From assembly GCF_014650035.1 (NCBI RefSeq), contig NZ_BMUE01000007.1, positions 1-64,000 on the forward strand: a stretch of DNA of 64,000 nucleotides. The letters are read 5' to 3'. The notes beneath the pieces are model-generated. The model did no database searches, was not told the origin of the DNA, and saw only the letters and a program-made list of their open reading frames with translations. This document shows, in pieces, positions 1 to 7,553 of this stretch. Made by a program: the position numbers and the translations under genes. The DNA is from Streptomyces lucensis JCM 4490. GTDB lineage: Bacteria > Actinomycetota > Actinomycetes > Streptomycetales > Streptomycetaceae. Positions within the stretch are counted from its first letter, which is position 1. Each line of letters begins with the position of its first letter.

Positions 1-268
1 GATCGCCGTCATGGGCGCGGAAGGCGCCGCCAACGTCATCTTCCGGCGGCAGATCGCCCGTGCCGAGGACCCCGAGGCCATGCGCCAGAAGATGGTCAAG
101 GAGTACAAGGCCGAGCTGATGCACCCCTATTACGCCGTCGAGCGCGGCCTCGTCGACGACGTCGTCGACCCCGCCGAGACCCGCGAGGTGCTGGCCAGGG
201 CGCTGGGGATGCTCCGCAGCAAGCACGCCGACCTGCCGTCGCGCAAGCACGGCAACCCACCGCAGTAG
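1..268 (+). CDS. Acyl-CoA carboxylase carboxyltransferase (beta) subunit, C-terminal fragment
   Basis: Only the last ~89 residues are inside the window; the reading frame runs in from the left edge at base 2. The visible part has the usual C-terminal pattern of AccB/PccB-type carboxyltransferases: MGAEGAANVIFRR, then EYKAEL, HPYYAVERGLVDDVVDP, and the terminal RKHGN. The enzyme transfers a carboxyl group from biotin to acetyl- or propionyl-CoA, giving malonyl- or methylmalonyl-CoA. The gene for the small epsilon subunit follows 21 bases downstream, and sugar and PKS genes follow on the same strand, so the likely role is extender-unit supply for the cluster. Substrate preference cannot be told from this fragment. 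Confidence 0.9.
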   Translation, partial: IAVMGAEGAANVIFRRQIARAEDPEAMRQKMVKEYKAELMHPYYAVERGLVDDVVDPAETREVLARALGMLRSKHADLPSRKHGNPPQ

Positions 269-289
269 CCTTCCAGGAAGGGATCACGC

Positions 290-490
290 ATGAGTAGCGA
301 CGACATCCTGCGCGTCGAGAAGGGCCGCCCCGGCCCCGAGGAACTCGCCGCCGTCACCGCCGTACTGCTCGCCCGGACCGCGCCGACCGGCCCCGAACGC
401 GCTGATGACGGCCAGGACAAGGCGGTCTGGCGCCGCCTGGAACGGGACGGCGGTTTCGCGCCGGCCCACAGCTGGCGCTCGGCCGTCTGA
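290..490 (+). CDS. Acyl-CoA carboxylase epsilon subunit
   Basis: A 66-residue protein with the pattern of Actinobacterial acyl-CoA carboxylase epsilon subunits: an N-terminal LRVEKGRPGPEELAAVTAVL segment, a short variable linker, and the C-terminal W-x-R...SWR pattern. Epsilon subunits bind and stimulate the carboxyltransferase ring of acetyl/propionyl-CoA carboxylase. The gene lies directly behind the beta subunit, the usual genetic arrangement, with AGGAAGG about 10 bases before the ATG. It is expected to act in the cytoplasm as part of the malonyl-CoA supply for the PKS genes downstream. Confidence 0.85.
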   Translation: MSSDDILRVEKGRPGPEELAAVTAVLLARTAPTGPERADDGQDKAVWRRLERDGGFAPAHSWRSAV

Positions 491-603
491 CCGGAAGGGC
501 GCCCGGCCGCCGCCTCGTGCTTTGGCCGCGCCCAATACCCGCTTCAGTAACCGCTGCTGAGCTTCCCGTGTATGTCCGGGCAAGTCCCGTCAGGAGGCTC
601 TGG

Positions 604-1920
604 GTGACTGAAGCAGCAGCTGATACCCCGTTCCGCGCGTGGTGGCGGGAGCGAGCGTCGGCCCATCGGTCCGAGGTCACGCGCATCCCGTTCTCCCAGC
701 TCGACGGCTGGGGCTTCGAGCGGCACGGGGGGAACCTGGTGCACACGAGCGGCAAGTTCTTCACCGTCGAGGGCCTGCGGATCGAGACGGACGACGGCGC
801 GGAGGCCCGCCAGCCGATCATCCATCAGCCGGAGATCGGTGTTCTGGGCATACTGGTCAAGGAGTTCGGCGGCGTCGTGTACTGCCTGATGCAGGCCAAG
901 ATGGAGCCCGGGAACCTCAACACCGTCCAGCTCTCGCCGACGGTGCAGGCGACCCGCAGCAACTACCTGCGGGTGCACCGCGGGGGCCGCACCCGCTATC
1001 TGGAGCACTTCTGGGGAGCGGACCGGGGCAGCGTGCTCGTGGACGTCCTGCAGTCGGAGCAGGGCGTCTGGTTCTGGCACAAACACAACCGCAACATGAT
1101 CGTCCAGGTGGACGGCGACGTACCCGTGCACGAGGCCTTCCGCTGGGTGGCCCTGCCCGAGCTGCTGGCCCTGCTGCACAGCGACAATCTCGTCAACATG
1201 GACGCCCGTACCGTACTGGGGTGCCTGCCGCGGGAACTGCTGCCCGCCGAGGGCCGTACCGGCGCGTTCGCCGCGGCGCTGCGCCGCTCCTACGAGACCG
1301 GATCCGGCACCGCGGCCATCCGCAGCTGGCTGCACGACGTGAAGGGCCGCGGCCGCTGGAACACCCGGCTCATCCCGCTGGACAAGACGCACGGCTGGAC
1401 ACGCGGCAGTGACGAGATCTCCGCCGACGACGGCTCCGGCTTCCGCGTCATCGCGGTACGGGTGCGGTCCGTGAACCGCGAGGTCCCCGAATGGACACAG
1501 CCGCTGCTGGCCCCGCGGGAGGAGGGACTGGCCGCCTTCCTGGTCCGGCGCACCGGTGACACGCTGCGTCTCCTGGTCCAGGCACGCTACGAACCCGGAC
1601 TGCTGGACCACGTGGAACTGGCCCCCACGGTCCGCACCCCACCGGTCGCCGCCGACGAGGAGGTGCCGTTCCTCAAGGACGTGCTCTCGGCCGACCCCCG
1701 CCACATCCGGTTCGACACCCTGCTGTCCGAGGAGGGCGGACGCTTCCACCACGCGCTCACCCGCTACCAGGTGATCGAGCTGCCCGCCGACCACCCGGCC
1801 GGAGCCGGCGACCACCACCGCTGGATGACGGTCGGCCAGCTCATGGAGCTGGTGCGGCACGGGCACTACCTGAACATCGAGGCCCGCAGCCTGCTCGCCT
1901 GCCTGCACAGCCTGCGCTGA
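604..1920 (+). CDS. NDP-hexose 2,3-dehydratase
   Basis: A 438-residue protein of the family that removes the C-2 hydroxyl of NDP-4-keto-6-deoxyglucose, the first step toward 2-deoxy sugars (TylX3/EvaA/SpnO type). The family is an internal duplication, and both copies are visible: the N-terminal half has QAKMEPGNLNTVQLSPTVQ and the C-terminal half QARYEPGLLDHVELAPTV, each ending in a segment like NMDARTVLGCL or NIEARSLLACL. I chose the GTG start because AGGAGG sits six bases upstream; an open frame continues further upstream without a comparable ribosome site. It begins a run of three sugar genes on the same strand. The product 3,4-diketo sugar is unstable and needs the ketoreductase encoded next. 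Confidence 0.9.
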   Translation: MTEAAADTPFRAWWRERASAHRSEVTRIPFSQLDGWGFERHGGNLVHTSGKFFTVEGLRIETDDGAEARQPIIHQPEIGVLGILVKEFGGVVYCLMQAKMEPGNLNTVQLSPTVQATRSNYLRVHRGGRTRYLEHFWGADRGSVLVDVLQSEQGVWFWHKHNRNMIVQVDGDVPVHEAFRWVALPELLALLHSDNLVNMDARTVLGCLPRELLPAEGRTGAFAAALRRSYETGSGTAAIRSWLHDVKGRGRWNTRLIPLDKTHGWTRGSDEISADDGSGFRVIAVRVRSVNREVPEWTQPLLAPREEGLAAFLVRRTGDTLRLLVQARYEPGLLDHVELAPTVRTPPVAADEEVPFLKDVLSADPRHIRFDTLLSEEGGRFHHALTRYQVIELPADHPAGAGDHHRWMTVGQLMELVRHGHYLNIEARSLLACLHSLR

Positions 1921-1961
1921 CCACGTTCCGCGCGGCGGACGAGACGAGAGAGGACACCACC

Positions 1962-2957
1962 ATGCACCGGACCGCCGACGGCCCGGCGCTGCGCGTCGGC
2001 GTGCTGGGATGCGCCGGGATCGCCTGGCGCAACACCCTGCCCGCCGTGCTGCGGGTGCCCGAGGTGCGGCTGACCGCCCTCGCCAGCCGGGACCCGGCCA
2101 AGGCCCGCACCTTCGCCGACCGGTTCGGCGGCACCCCCGTCGAGGGATACGACCGCCTCCTCACCCGCGACGACGTGGACGCCGTCTACGTCGCCCTGCC
2201 CACGGGACTGCACCACCACTGGGCCCGCCGCGCACTGCTGGCCGGCAAGCACGTGTGGGCGGAGAAACCGCTCGCCGCCACCGCGGAGCAGGCCGAGGAC
2301 CTCGTCCGGCTCGCCCGCGCGAACGGCCTGGTGCTCAGGGACAACTTCATGTTCCTGCACCACAGCCAGCACGCCGTCGTGGCCCGGGTGATCGCCGAGG
2401 GGCGCATCGGGGAACCCAGATCGTTCTCCAGCGCCTTCGGAATCCCGCCCCGCCCCGACGACGACGTCCGCCTCAGCGCCGAACTCGGCGGCGGCGCACT
2501 GCTCGACGTCGGCGTCTACACGGTCCGCGCGGCCCAGCTCCTGCTCGGTGACGACCTCACCGTCGCCGGATCCGTCCTGCGCGTGGACCGGGCCCGGGGA
2601 GTGGACCTGGCAGGCTCCGCGCTGCTGCACACCCCCGACGGCCGCACCGCCGCACTGGCCTTCGGCTTCGACCGCGCCTACCGCTCCACGTACGCCGTCT
2701 GGGGCAGCGAGGGCCGGCTGTCGCTCGACCGGGCCTTCACCCCGCCCGCGACCCACCGGCCGCTGCTCCGGATCGAACGCCAGGATCACCACGAGGAACT
2801 CTCGCTCGCCCCGGACGACCAGTTCGCCCAGCTCGTCAGGGCGTTCGCCGCCGCGGTGCGCGAGAAGCGGGACCACCGCCCCTACGAGGAAACGCTGCTT
2901 CGGCACGCGGCCCTGACCGACTCGATCAGGGAAGGCGCCCGACTGGTCGCCGGCTGA
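1962..2957 (+). CDS. NDP-hexose 3-ketoreductase (Gfo/Idh/MocA family)
   Basis: 331 residues. The N-terminal Rossmann motif is GVLGCAGIAWRN (about residues 12-23), followed by the conserved VAEKPLA-type segment seen here as VWAEKPLA near residue 105, whose Lys is the family's catalytic lysine. The C-terminal half has the alpha/beta fold pattern of GFO_IDH_MocA dehydrogenases (GGGALLDVGVYTVRAAQLL). It most resembles enzymes that reduce the 3-keto group left after 2,3-dehydration. It starts 41 bases after the 2,3-dehydratase with GAGAGAGG before its ATG, so the two steps are probably cotranscribed. Stereochemistry of the reduction cannot be read from the sequence. Confidence 0.85.
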   Translation: MHRTADGPALRVGVLGCAGIAWRNTLPAVLRVPEVRLTALASRDPAKARTFADRFGGTPVEGYDRLLTRDDVDAVYVALPTGLHHHWARRALLAGKHVWAEKPLAATAEQAEDLVRLARANGLVLRDNFMFLHHSQHAVVARVIAEGRIGEPRSFSSAFGIPPRPDDDVRLSAELGGGALLDVGVYTVRAAQLLLGDDLTVAGSVLRVDRARGVDLAGSALLHTPDGRTAALAFGFDRAYRSTYAVWGSEGRLSLDRAFTPPATHRPLLRIERQDHHEELSLAPDDQFAQLVRAFAAAVREKRDHRPYEETLLRHAALTDSIREGARLVAG

Positions 2958-3017
2958 AGCGGCCGGGTGGTGACGGCGCCGCCCCCGGACCTGCTCACGG
3001 AGAGGACACACAGTCAC

Positions 3018-3761
3018 ATGGAAGTCATAGGCCGGGGTTTCCTTGCCCGGCATCTCGCCTCGCTGGCCACCCGCCATCCCCAGGTCACCGCACTGGCCGC
3101 GGGAGTGTCGACGACGGGCGAGGTGGAGCAGAGCGCCTACCAGCGCGAGGCCGCGCTGCTCTACGACGTGATCGACGCGTGCCGCCGCCAGGGCCGCACA
3201 CTGCTGTTCTTCTCCACGGCCTCCGCCGCCATGTACGGAGGCTCCGGAGGACGGGGCCACGAGGACGGACCCGTCCGCCCCCAGTCCCGCTACGGACACC
3301 ACAAACTGTCCCTGGAGAACGTCGTCCGCCTGTCCGGCGTGCGCCATCTCACCGTCCGGCTCAGCCATGTCCTGGGACCGGACCAGCCCGCCCACCAGAT
3401 GCTGCCGACCCTGGTCAGAGCGGTGCGCTCCGGCCGGGTCGACGTGCACCGCGGCGCCTGCCGGGACATCATCGACGTGGCCGACATGGTGTCCGACGTC
3501 GACACCCTGCTCCGTGCCGGCGTCAGCGGTCAGGTGGTGAACGTCGCCTCCGGCATCGCCGTACCCGCGGAGCACATCATCGACCACCTCCAGGCCCGGC
3601 TCGGAGGCCCGCTGGAACGCCGGTACCTGGACCGGCCCAGCCGCTACGAGGTGTCACTGGACAAGCTGTTCCGCCTGACCTCGGGAGCGGCGGGGCGGAA
3701 GTTCCCCGACGACTACTACAAGAAGGTGATCGACAACTGTCTGAGCTGCGCCGCGCTGTGA
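3018..3761 (+). CDS. NAD(P)-dependent epimerase/dehydratase-family protein, probable sugar 4-ketoreductase
   Basis: 247 residues, short for the extended SDR family (usually 300 or more). The chosen ATG gives a protein that begins directly with a short first strand and nucleotide loop, MEVIGRGFLARHL; an upstream in-frame start exists but would add only a low-complexity leader. The active-site YxxxK is YGHHK near residue 95, with a serine-rich FFSTASAAMYGG segment before it. As third gene of the deoxysugar run, a 4-ketoreductase acting last on the NDP-sugar is the likeliest role. A 4-epimerase or other SDR function is possible. The run ends here at a convergent hairpin. Confidence 0.65.
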   Translation: MEVIGRGFLARHLASLATRHPQVTALAAGVSTTGEVEQSAYQREAALLYDVIDACRRQGRTLLFFSTASAAMYGGSGGRGHEDGPVRPQSRYGHHKLSLENVVRLSGVRHLTVRLSHVLGPDQPAHQMLPTLVRAVRSGRVDVHRGACRDIIDVADMVSDVDTLLRAGVSGQVVNVASGIAVPAEHIIDHLQARLGGPLERRYLDRPSRYEVSLDKLFRLTSGAAGRKFPDDYYKKVIDNCLSCAAL

Positions 3762-3779
3762 CGGACGCCAGTGCTGCGA

Positions 3780-3816
3780 CCGGGAGGGTTCACCGGCTCG
3801 CGGCAAACCTTCCCGG
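3780..3816. terminator. Convergent hairpin terminator
   Basis: CCGGGAGGGTT pairs with AACCTTCCCGG across a 15-base loop with a single G-T position. It lies between the stops of the sugar reductase (+) and the KASIII-like gene (-), so it can serve both strands. Confidence 0.6.
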
Positions 3817-3824
3817 CCACAGCA

Positions 3825-4895
3825 CTAACGCCCGTACCGCCGGTACCGCCCGTACCGCTCGTACGGTGAGAGATCACCGATCGTCAGGACGAGGCACGTG
3901 ATGTGGAAGCCCGCGGTCCCGCAGACCAGCATGAGCCGGTCGCCCTCCGAGACCTCGCCCGAGGTGATCAGCCGCTCCAGGCCGTAGATGTGGTCGCTCG
4001 CGCCGGCATGGCCGATCGAGCGGCCGTGCTCCCAGGCCGACCGGCTCAGCGGCAGACCCAGCTGCTGCATCACGAGCGCGTCGGTCTGGGCCCCGCCGAC
4101 GTGCGCGAACAGCACCCTCGCGAGATCCTCGGGGCCGATGCCCACGTCGTCCAGCGTCCGGGCCATGGCCCTGCGGTACGCCTTGATCTGCAGGCTCTGC
4201 AGCTCCAGCCCGCTCAGCGTGGACAGGGCGGCGTTCTCCCGGGCGCGGGCGAGCACGTCGACCTTCGGCCGCAGGGCAGGCGTCGGCTCGGTCAGCGGCA
4301 GGGCGCCCCGGTGGAACCGCTCCATCTGCGGGACGGTGGTGGAGTTGACGGCCGTGAGCTCCGCGATGCCCGGCCGGCGGCCCAGTACGACCGCGCAGGC
4401 CCCGTCCCCGACGGCGATGCCGTAGCCGGCGCTGCGCCAGCGGTCGACGGTGGGGGAGTCGTGGACCATGGTCGCCGTGGTGAGCACCGCGGTGGAGTCC
4501 TCGCCCCGCAGAGTGAGCCAGCCCGCCGCCATCTCCAGCGCGGCGAGCATGCCGTTGCAGCCCTGGTTCACCACCTGCCCCGCGCCGTCCGGGCAGCCGA
4601 GTTCCCGCAGCAGGTATCCGGCGGGCGACCACTCCTCCGGCCCGTTCCAGAAGCACACCGCGTGCATCAGCATGTCGATCGCGGCCGGGGCCACGGCGGC
4701 CCGGCCGATCGCCTCCCGCGCCGCCGTGGCCGCCATGTCCACCGGGGGGACCCCGGGGGCGATCTGCACGCGCAGCAGATCGTCCCCGGGGAAGTCCTCG
4801 TCGCACAGACCGGCCGCTCGCGCCTCCTGCGGGCTCGTCCACCGTGTGGGCCGGTGGAGCCCGATGGACCGGACGTGGATGCCGCTGACCTTCAT
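3825..4895 (-). CDS. KASIII-like acyltransferase (ChlB3/CerJ group), first copy
   Basis: 356 residues with the thiolase fold of 3-oxoacyl-ACP synthase III. The nucleophile lies in NQGCNGML, Cys113. The region normally holding PHQAN reads FAHVGG (His265), and the region normally GNTSAAS reads GHAGASD (His296, Asp301). These departures are typical of KASIII homologues that move a finished acyl group onto an ACP, sugar or alcohol instead of condensing it (ChlB3/ChlB6, CerJ, DpsC-type). GGGGAGAGG precedes the ATG; a longer upstream start has no such site. The C-terminus ends in an arginine-tyrosine repeat, YERYGRYRRYGR. Likely role: shuttling the methylsalicylate-type acyl chain from the PKS to the free ACP, or on to the glycoside. 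Confidence 0.8.
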   Translation of the reverse strand: MKVSGIHVRSIGLHRPTRWTSPQEARAAGLCDEDFPGDDLLRVQIAPGVPPVDMAATAAREAIGRAAVAPAAIDMLMHAVCFWNGPEEWSPAGYLLRELGCPDGAGQVVNQGCNGMLAALEMAAGWLTLRGEDSTAVLTTATMVHDSPTVDRWRSAGYGIAVGDGACAVVLGRRPGIAELTAVNSTTVPQMERFHRGALPLTEPTPALRPKVDVLARARENAALSTLSGLELQSLQIKAYRRAMARTLDDVGIGPEDLARVLFAHVGGAQTDALVMQQLGLPLSRSAWEHGRSIGHAGASDHIYGLERLITSGEVSEGDRLMLVCGTAGFHITCLVLTIGDLSPYERYGRYRRYGR

Positions 4896-5070
4896 TGCCT
4901 CTCCCCGATGCCTTCCGCGCGCCCGCGGGCGACGCACCGGGCCGGGGCCTCGCGCGAAGGTCCGGCCTCGGGTGGGCGCCGGGACGTTCGCGGCGGACCC
5001 CGTGCCACGGGGGCGCTCGGACCGCCCCCGGACCGGACGCCGCCGGTGGACTCCACTGTCGCGCCCCGGC

Positions 5071-5088
5071 CTTAAGGCGTCCTAACGG
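5071..5088 (-). promoter_or_regulatory. Candidate shared operator upstream of the first KASIII gene
   Basis: Reading the minus strand, CCGTT, six bases, then CCTTAAG within the palindrome GCCTTAAGGC. A similar CCGTT-N9-CCTTAAG lies upstream of the second KASIII gene in the same orientation relative to its gene. The 204-base gap before the first KASIII gene suggests it has its own promoter. Inferred from similarity of two sites only. Confidence 0.3.
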
Positions 5089-5099
5089 CGGGGCCGGCC

Positions 5100-5849
5100 T
5101 CAGCAGCGCACCGACAGCTCCAGACCGGGGACCTCGGGCATCAGCGCCATCAGCCCCGCGTCCGCGGGCAGGCGCCCCATACCGTCGGCCAGCGGGCCCC
5201 GCGCCTCCCGCGCGTGCCGGGGCAGCAGCGGGATCCAGCTGGAGCGGAAGCCGTTGACCGGGTCCCGGACGTACGCGAGATAGTCGGGCTCGCCGTTGTC
5301 GTTGACGACGACGGCGCCGGAACGCAGCTGCGGGACGAGCAGCCTGAGCACGTCGAGCGCCAGCGAGGTGCCGCCCTCGGCGGTCCAGCTGCTGTCGGTG
5401 GCCTGGAACCCGTCGACGATCGCGAAGTCGACCGGTCCGCCGACGTCGGCGAGCGTCTCGCGGGCGTCTCCCTCACGGATCTCGACGTACTCGCCGAGAC
5501 CGGCCGCCGCGACGTTGCGCCGTGCGGCGTCGACCTTCTCCGGGACCAGCTCGGATCCGATCACCAGACCCCCGCCGTTGTCCCGCACGGCGGCCGCCAG
5601 ACAGATCAGCGAGGTGCCGACGGACGTCGCGAAGTCGACGGCGCGGGTGACCCGGGCCGCTCGCGCGGTCAGATAGACCAGGTCGCCGATCTCCGCGCTC
5701 ACCGAGAGCGGCAGCCGCGCCAGCGCGAAGGGGTCCGCGCTCCACGCGCCCGAGACCACCGCCTCCTTGAAGGAATCGACGTTCACCCGGTCGAGTCGCT
5801 CGAGAACACTTTCCACCCGGGGGTCCCGGAACGCTTCGGACGTCACCAT
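5100..5849 (-). CDS. Class I SAM-dependent O-methyltransferase
   Basis: 249 residues of the Rossmann-fold O-methyltransferase superfamily. The SAM loop is VDFATSVGTSL near residue 80, followed by an acidic strand end (GSELVPEKV), DAR at the adenine position, VDFAIVDGF, and VVVNDNG where catechol-type enzymes bind metal. It lies between the two KASIII-like genes and near the halogenase and aromatic PKS, so methylation of the aryl hydroxyl of the salicylate-type acid is the simplest reading. Sugar O-methylation is the main alternative. It is transcribed toward the first KASIII gene and divergently from the second. Confidence 0.75.
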   Translation of the reverse strand: MVTSEAFRDPRVESVLERLDRVNVDSFKEAVVSGAWSADPFALARLPLSVSAEIGDLVYLTARAARVTRAVDFATSVGTSLICLAAAVRDNGGGLVIGSELVPEKVDAARRNVAAAGLGEYVEIREGDARETLADVGGPVDFAIVDGFQATDSSWTAEGGTSLALDVLRLLVPQLRSGAVVVNDNGEPDYLAYVRDPVNGFRSSWIPLLPRHAREARGPLADGMGRLPADAGLMALMPEVPGLELSVRC

Positions 5850-6103
5850 GCTGAGCCGGCCTTTCGTCGGTGGATAGGGGCGGCCGGCGACCGGGCGACG
5901 GCAGGAGGCGTACGCCGCCGGTGCGGCGCACGGGCACGAGAGGTTCAGGGGGCGACGGACGGCGTACCGCCGGGAGCGGGTGCCGGCGGTCGACGGTCAC
6001 GGGGCGCCCAGGTCACGCAGCCCTGCCGAGCAGCGTACCGACCCGGAGCCCGGCGCACCGACAGGATCTGCGCCATGCTCCCGCGGGGGCCGAAGCTCCC
6101 CGG

Positions 6104-6127
6104 CCGTTCTTAGAGGGCCTTAAGAAC
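6104..6127 (+). promoter_or_regulatory. Candidate operator upstream of the second KASIII gene
   Basis: CCGTT-N9-CCTTAAG overlaps an inverted repeat, GTTCTTA and TAAGAAC separated by eight bases. It lies 46 to 69 bases before the GTG of the second KASIII gene, a good position for an activator or repressor. The rest of the 320-base divergent gap shows no gene. Confidence 0.35.
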
Positions 6128-6172
6128 CGACCGGCACGCTCGTCGCAGCCTGGCAACCAAGGAGGCACGTTC

Positions 6173-7216
6173 GTGCGGACGCCCGACATATTCATCAAGG
6201 CGACGGGGAGATTCCTCCCCGAGACGGTCAGCGTCGAGTGGGCCGTCGAGCAAGGCCATTACCCGGCCCGTGACGCCGAGTTGCACGAACTGGGCGGAGT
6301 CGCCGTCGCCGGGGACACCCCCGCGCCGGACATGGCGCTGTGGGCCGCGCAGGAAGCGCTCAAGCGGTGCGGACACCGGCCCGAGGACCTGGACCTGCTG
6401 CTGTACGTCAACTCCTGGCACCAGGGCCCCGACGGCTGGCAGCCCCAGTACTACCTGCAGCGCCTCCTCGTCGGCGGGGACGTCCTGTCGGTCAACGTCC
6501 AGCACGGCTGCAACGGCATGTTCAGCGCCATGGAACTGGCCGCGGCACACCTGCAGGCCGGCCCCGGCCCCCGCTCGGCCCTCGTCGTCGCGTCGGACAA
6601 CTTCGGCACACCGCTCATGAACCGCTGGACGATGGGGGCGGGTTACATCGCGGGGGACGGCGCCAGCGCCGTGGTGCTCACCACCGACCCCGGATTCGCC
6701 CGCCTGCTGGCGGTGGGCTCCGTCGCCGTACCCGACGCCGAACAGATGCACCGGGGTTCCGAACCGCTGTTCCCGCCGGGACCGACGATCGGCCGGGCCG
6801 TGGACTTCACGGCCCGCAACGACTCGTTCCGCGAGCAGGCCCTGTCCCAGGGCATGGGCACCGGTGTCCTGATGCAGGTGCACCAGCGGACCCTCGAACT
6901 CGTGGACCGGACCCTGTCCGAGGCCGGGATCACCCTCGGCGACGTGTGGCGGGTCGCCTACATGAACTTCTCGCGGGAGATCGTGGAACAGCGGTGCATG
7001 GCGGCCCTCGGCCTTCCCATGTCGATCTCGACGTGGGAATTCGGCAGAACGCTCGGGCACGTGGGAGCGAGCGACCAGATCGTCTCGCTGGACGAGCTGG
7101 TCACGACGGGGGAGCTGCGCCCCGGCGACCACATGCTGCTGCTCGGAATGGGTCCGGGCGTCACGCTCTCCTGCGCCGTCGTCAAGGTCGTCACGCCGCC
7201 CCCCTGGAGCGACTGA
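6173..7216 (+). CDS. KASIII-like acyltransferase, second copy
   Basis: 347 residues, clearly paralogous to the KASIII-like protein encoded on the opposite strand. Cys113 lies in QHGCNGMF and His296 in GHVGASD at the same residue numbers. The His265 of the first copy is Asn265 here (YMNFSRE in place of LFAHVGG in an ungapped alignment), so the two probably have different substrates or only one does chemistry. The GTG start is fixed by AAGGAGG seven bases upstream. The genes for a free ACP, halogenase and PKS follow on the same strand. Pathways of the chlorothricin type use two such enzymes in series, one loading the aryl acid on the ACP and one moving it to the sugar; which is which here is not visible. 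Confidence 0.8.
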   Translation: MRTPDIFIKATGRFLPETVSVEWAVEQGHYPARDAELHELGGVAVAGDTPAPDMALWAAQEALKRCGHRPEDLDLLLYVNSWHQGPDGWQPQYYLQRLLVGGDVLSVNVQHGCNGMFSAMELAAAHLQAGPGPRSALVVASDNFGTPLMNRWTMGAGYIAGDGASAVVLTTDPGFARLLAVGSVAVPDAEQMHRGSEPLFPPGPTIGRAVDFTARNDSFREQALSQGMGTGVLMQVHQRTLELVDRTLSEAGITLGDVWRVAYMNFSREIVEQRCMAALGLPMSISTWEFGRTLGHVGASDQIVSLDELVTTGELRPGDHMLLLGMGPGVTLSCAVVKVVTPPPWSD

Positions 7217-7269
7217 ACCCCCACGCCCCGGCCGGCCCCGGCCTTCGACCCCCGACCAAGGAAGAGGCG

Positions 7270-7536
7270 ATGACAGCAGAAGAATACGCGTCGAAGCTCG
7301 TCCCGTTCATCCAGGAGAACCTCGTACCGAAGGACTCCGACGTCACGGTGGACGAGTCGACCCCGCTGCTGGAGCTGGGAATCCTCGACTCGCTGAAGAC
7401 GGCGATCCTGATGAACTACATCCGCAACGAACTGGGTGTCGTCATCCCTCCCGAGCAGCTCAGCAACAGCAACTTCAAGTCGCCCGGGACCATCGCCGCC
7501 GTCATCACCGACCTCGCGGCCTCGAACGCCGGCTGA
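7270..7536 (+). CDS. Discrete acyl carrier protein
   Basis: 88 residues with the phosphopantetheine site in LELGILDSLKTAILM, the serine of the DSL motif near residue 45. The flanking helices are acidic, as expected for a carrier protein. It is probably the platform on which the aryl acid is held during chlorination or transfer (ChlB2-like), since the PKS downstream has its own ACP domain. It lies 53 bases after the KASIII gene and 17 before the halogenase gene, with GGAAGAGG before the ATG, so the four genes to the PKS likely form one transcript. Confidence 0.85.
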   Translation: MTAEEYASKLVPFIQENLVPKDSDVTVDESTPLLELGILDSLKTAILMNYIRNELGVVIPPEQLSNSNFKSPGTIAAVITDLAASNAG

Positions 7537-7553
7537 ACGACGACCAGGAGGAC

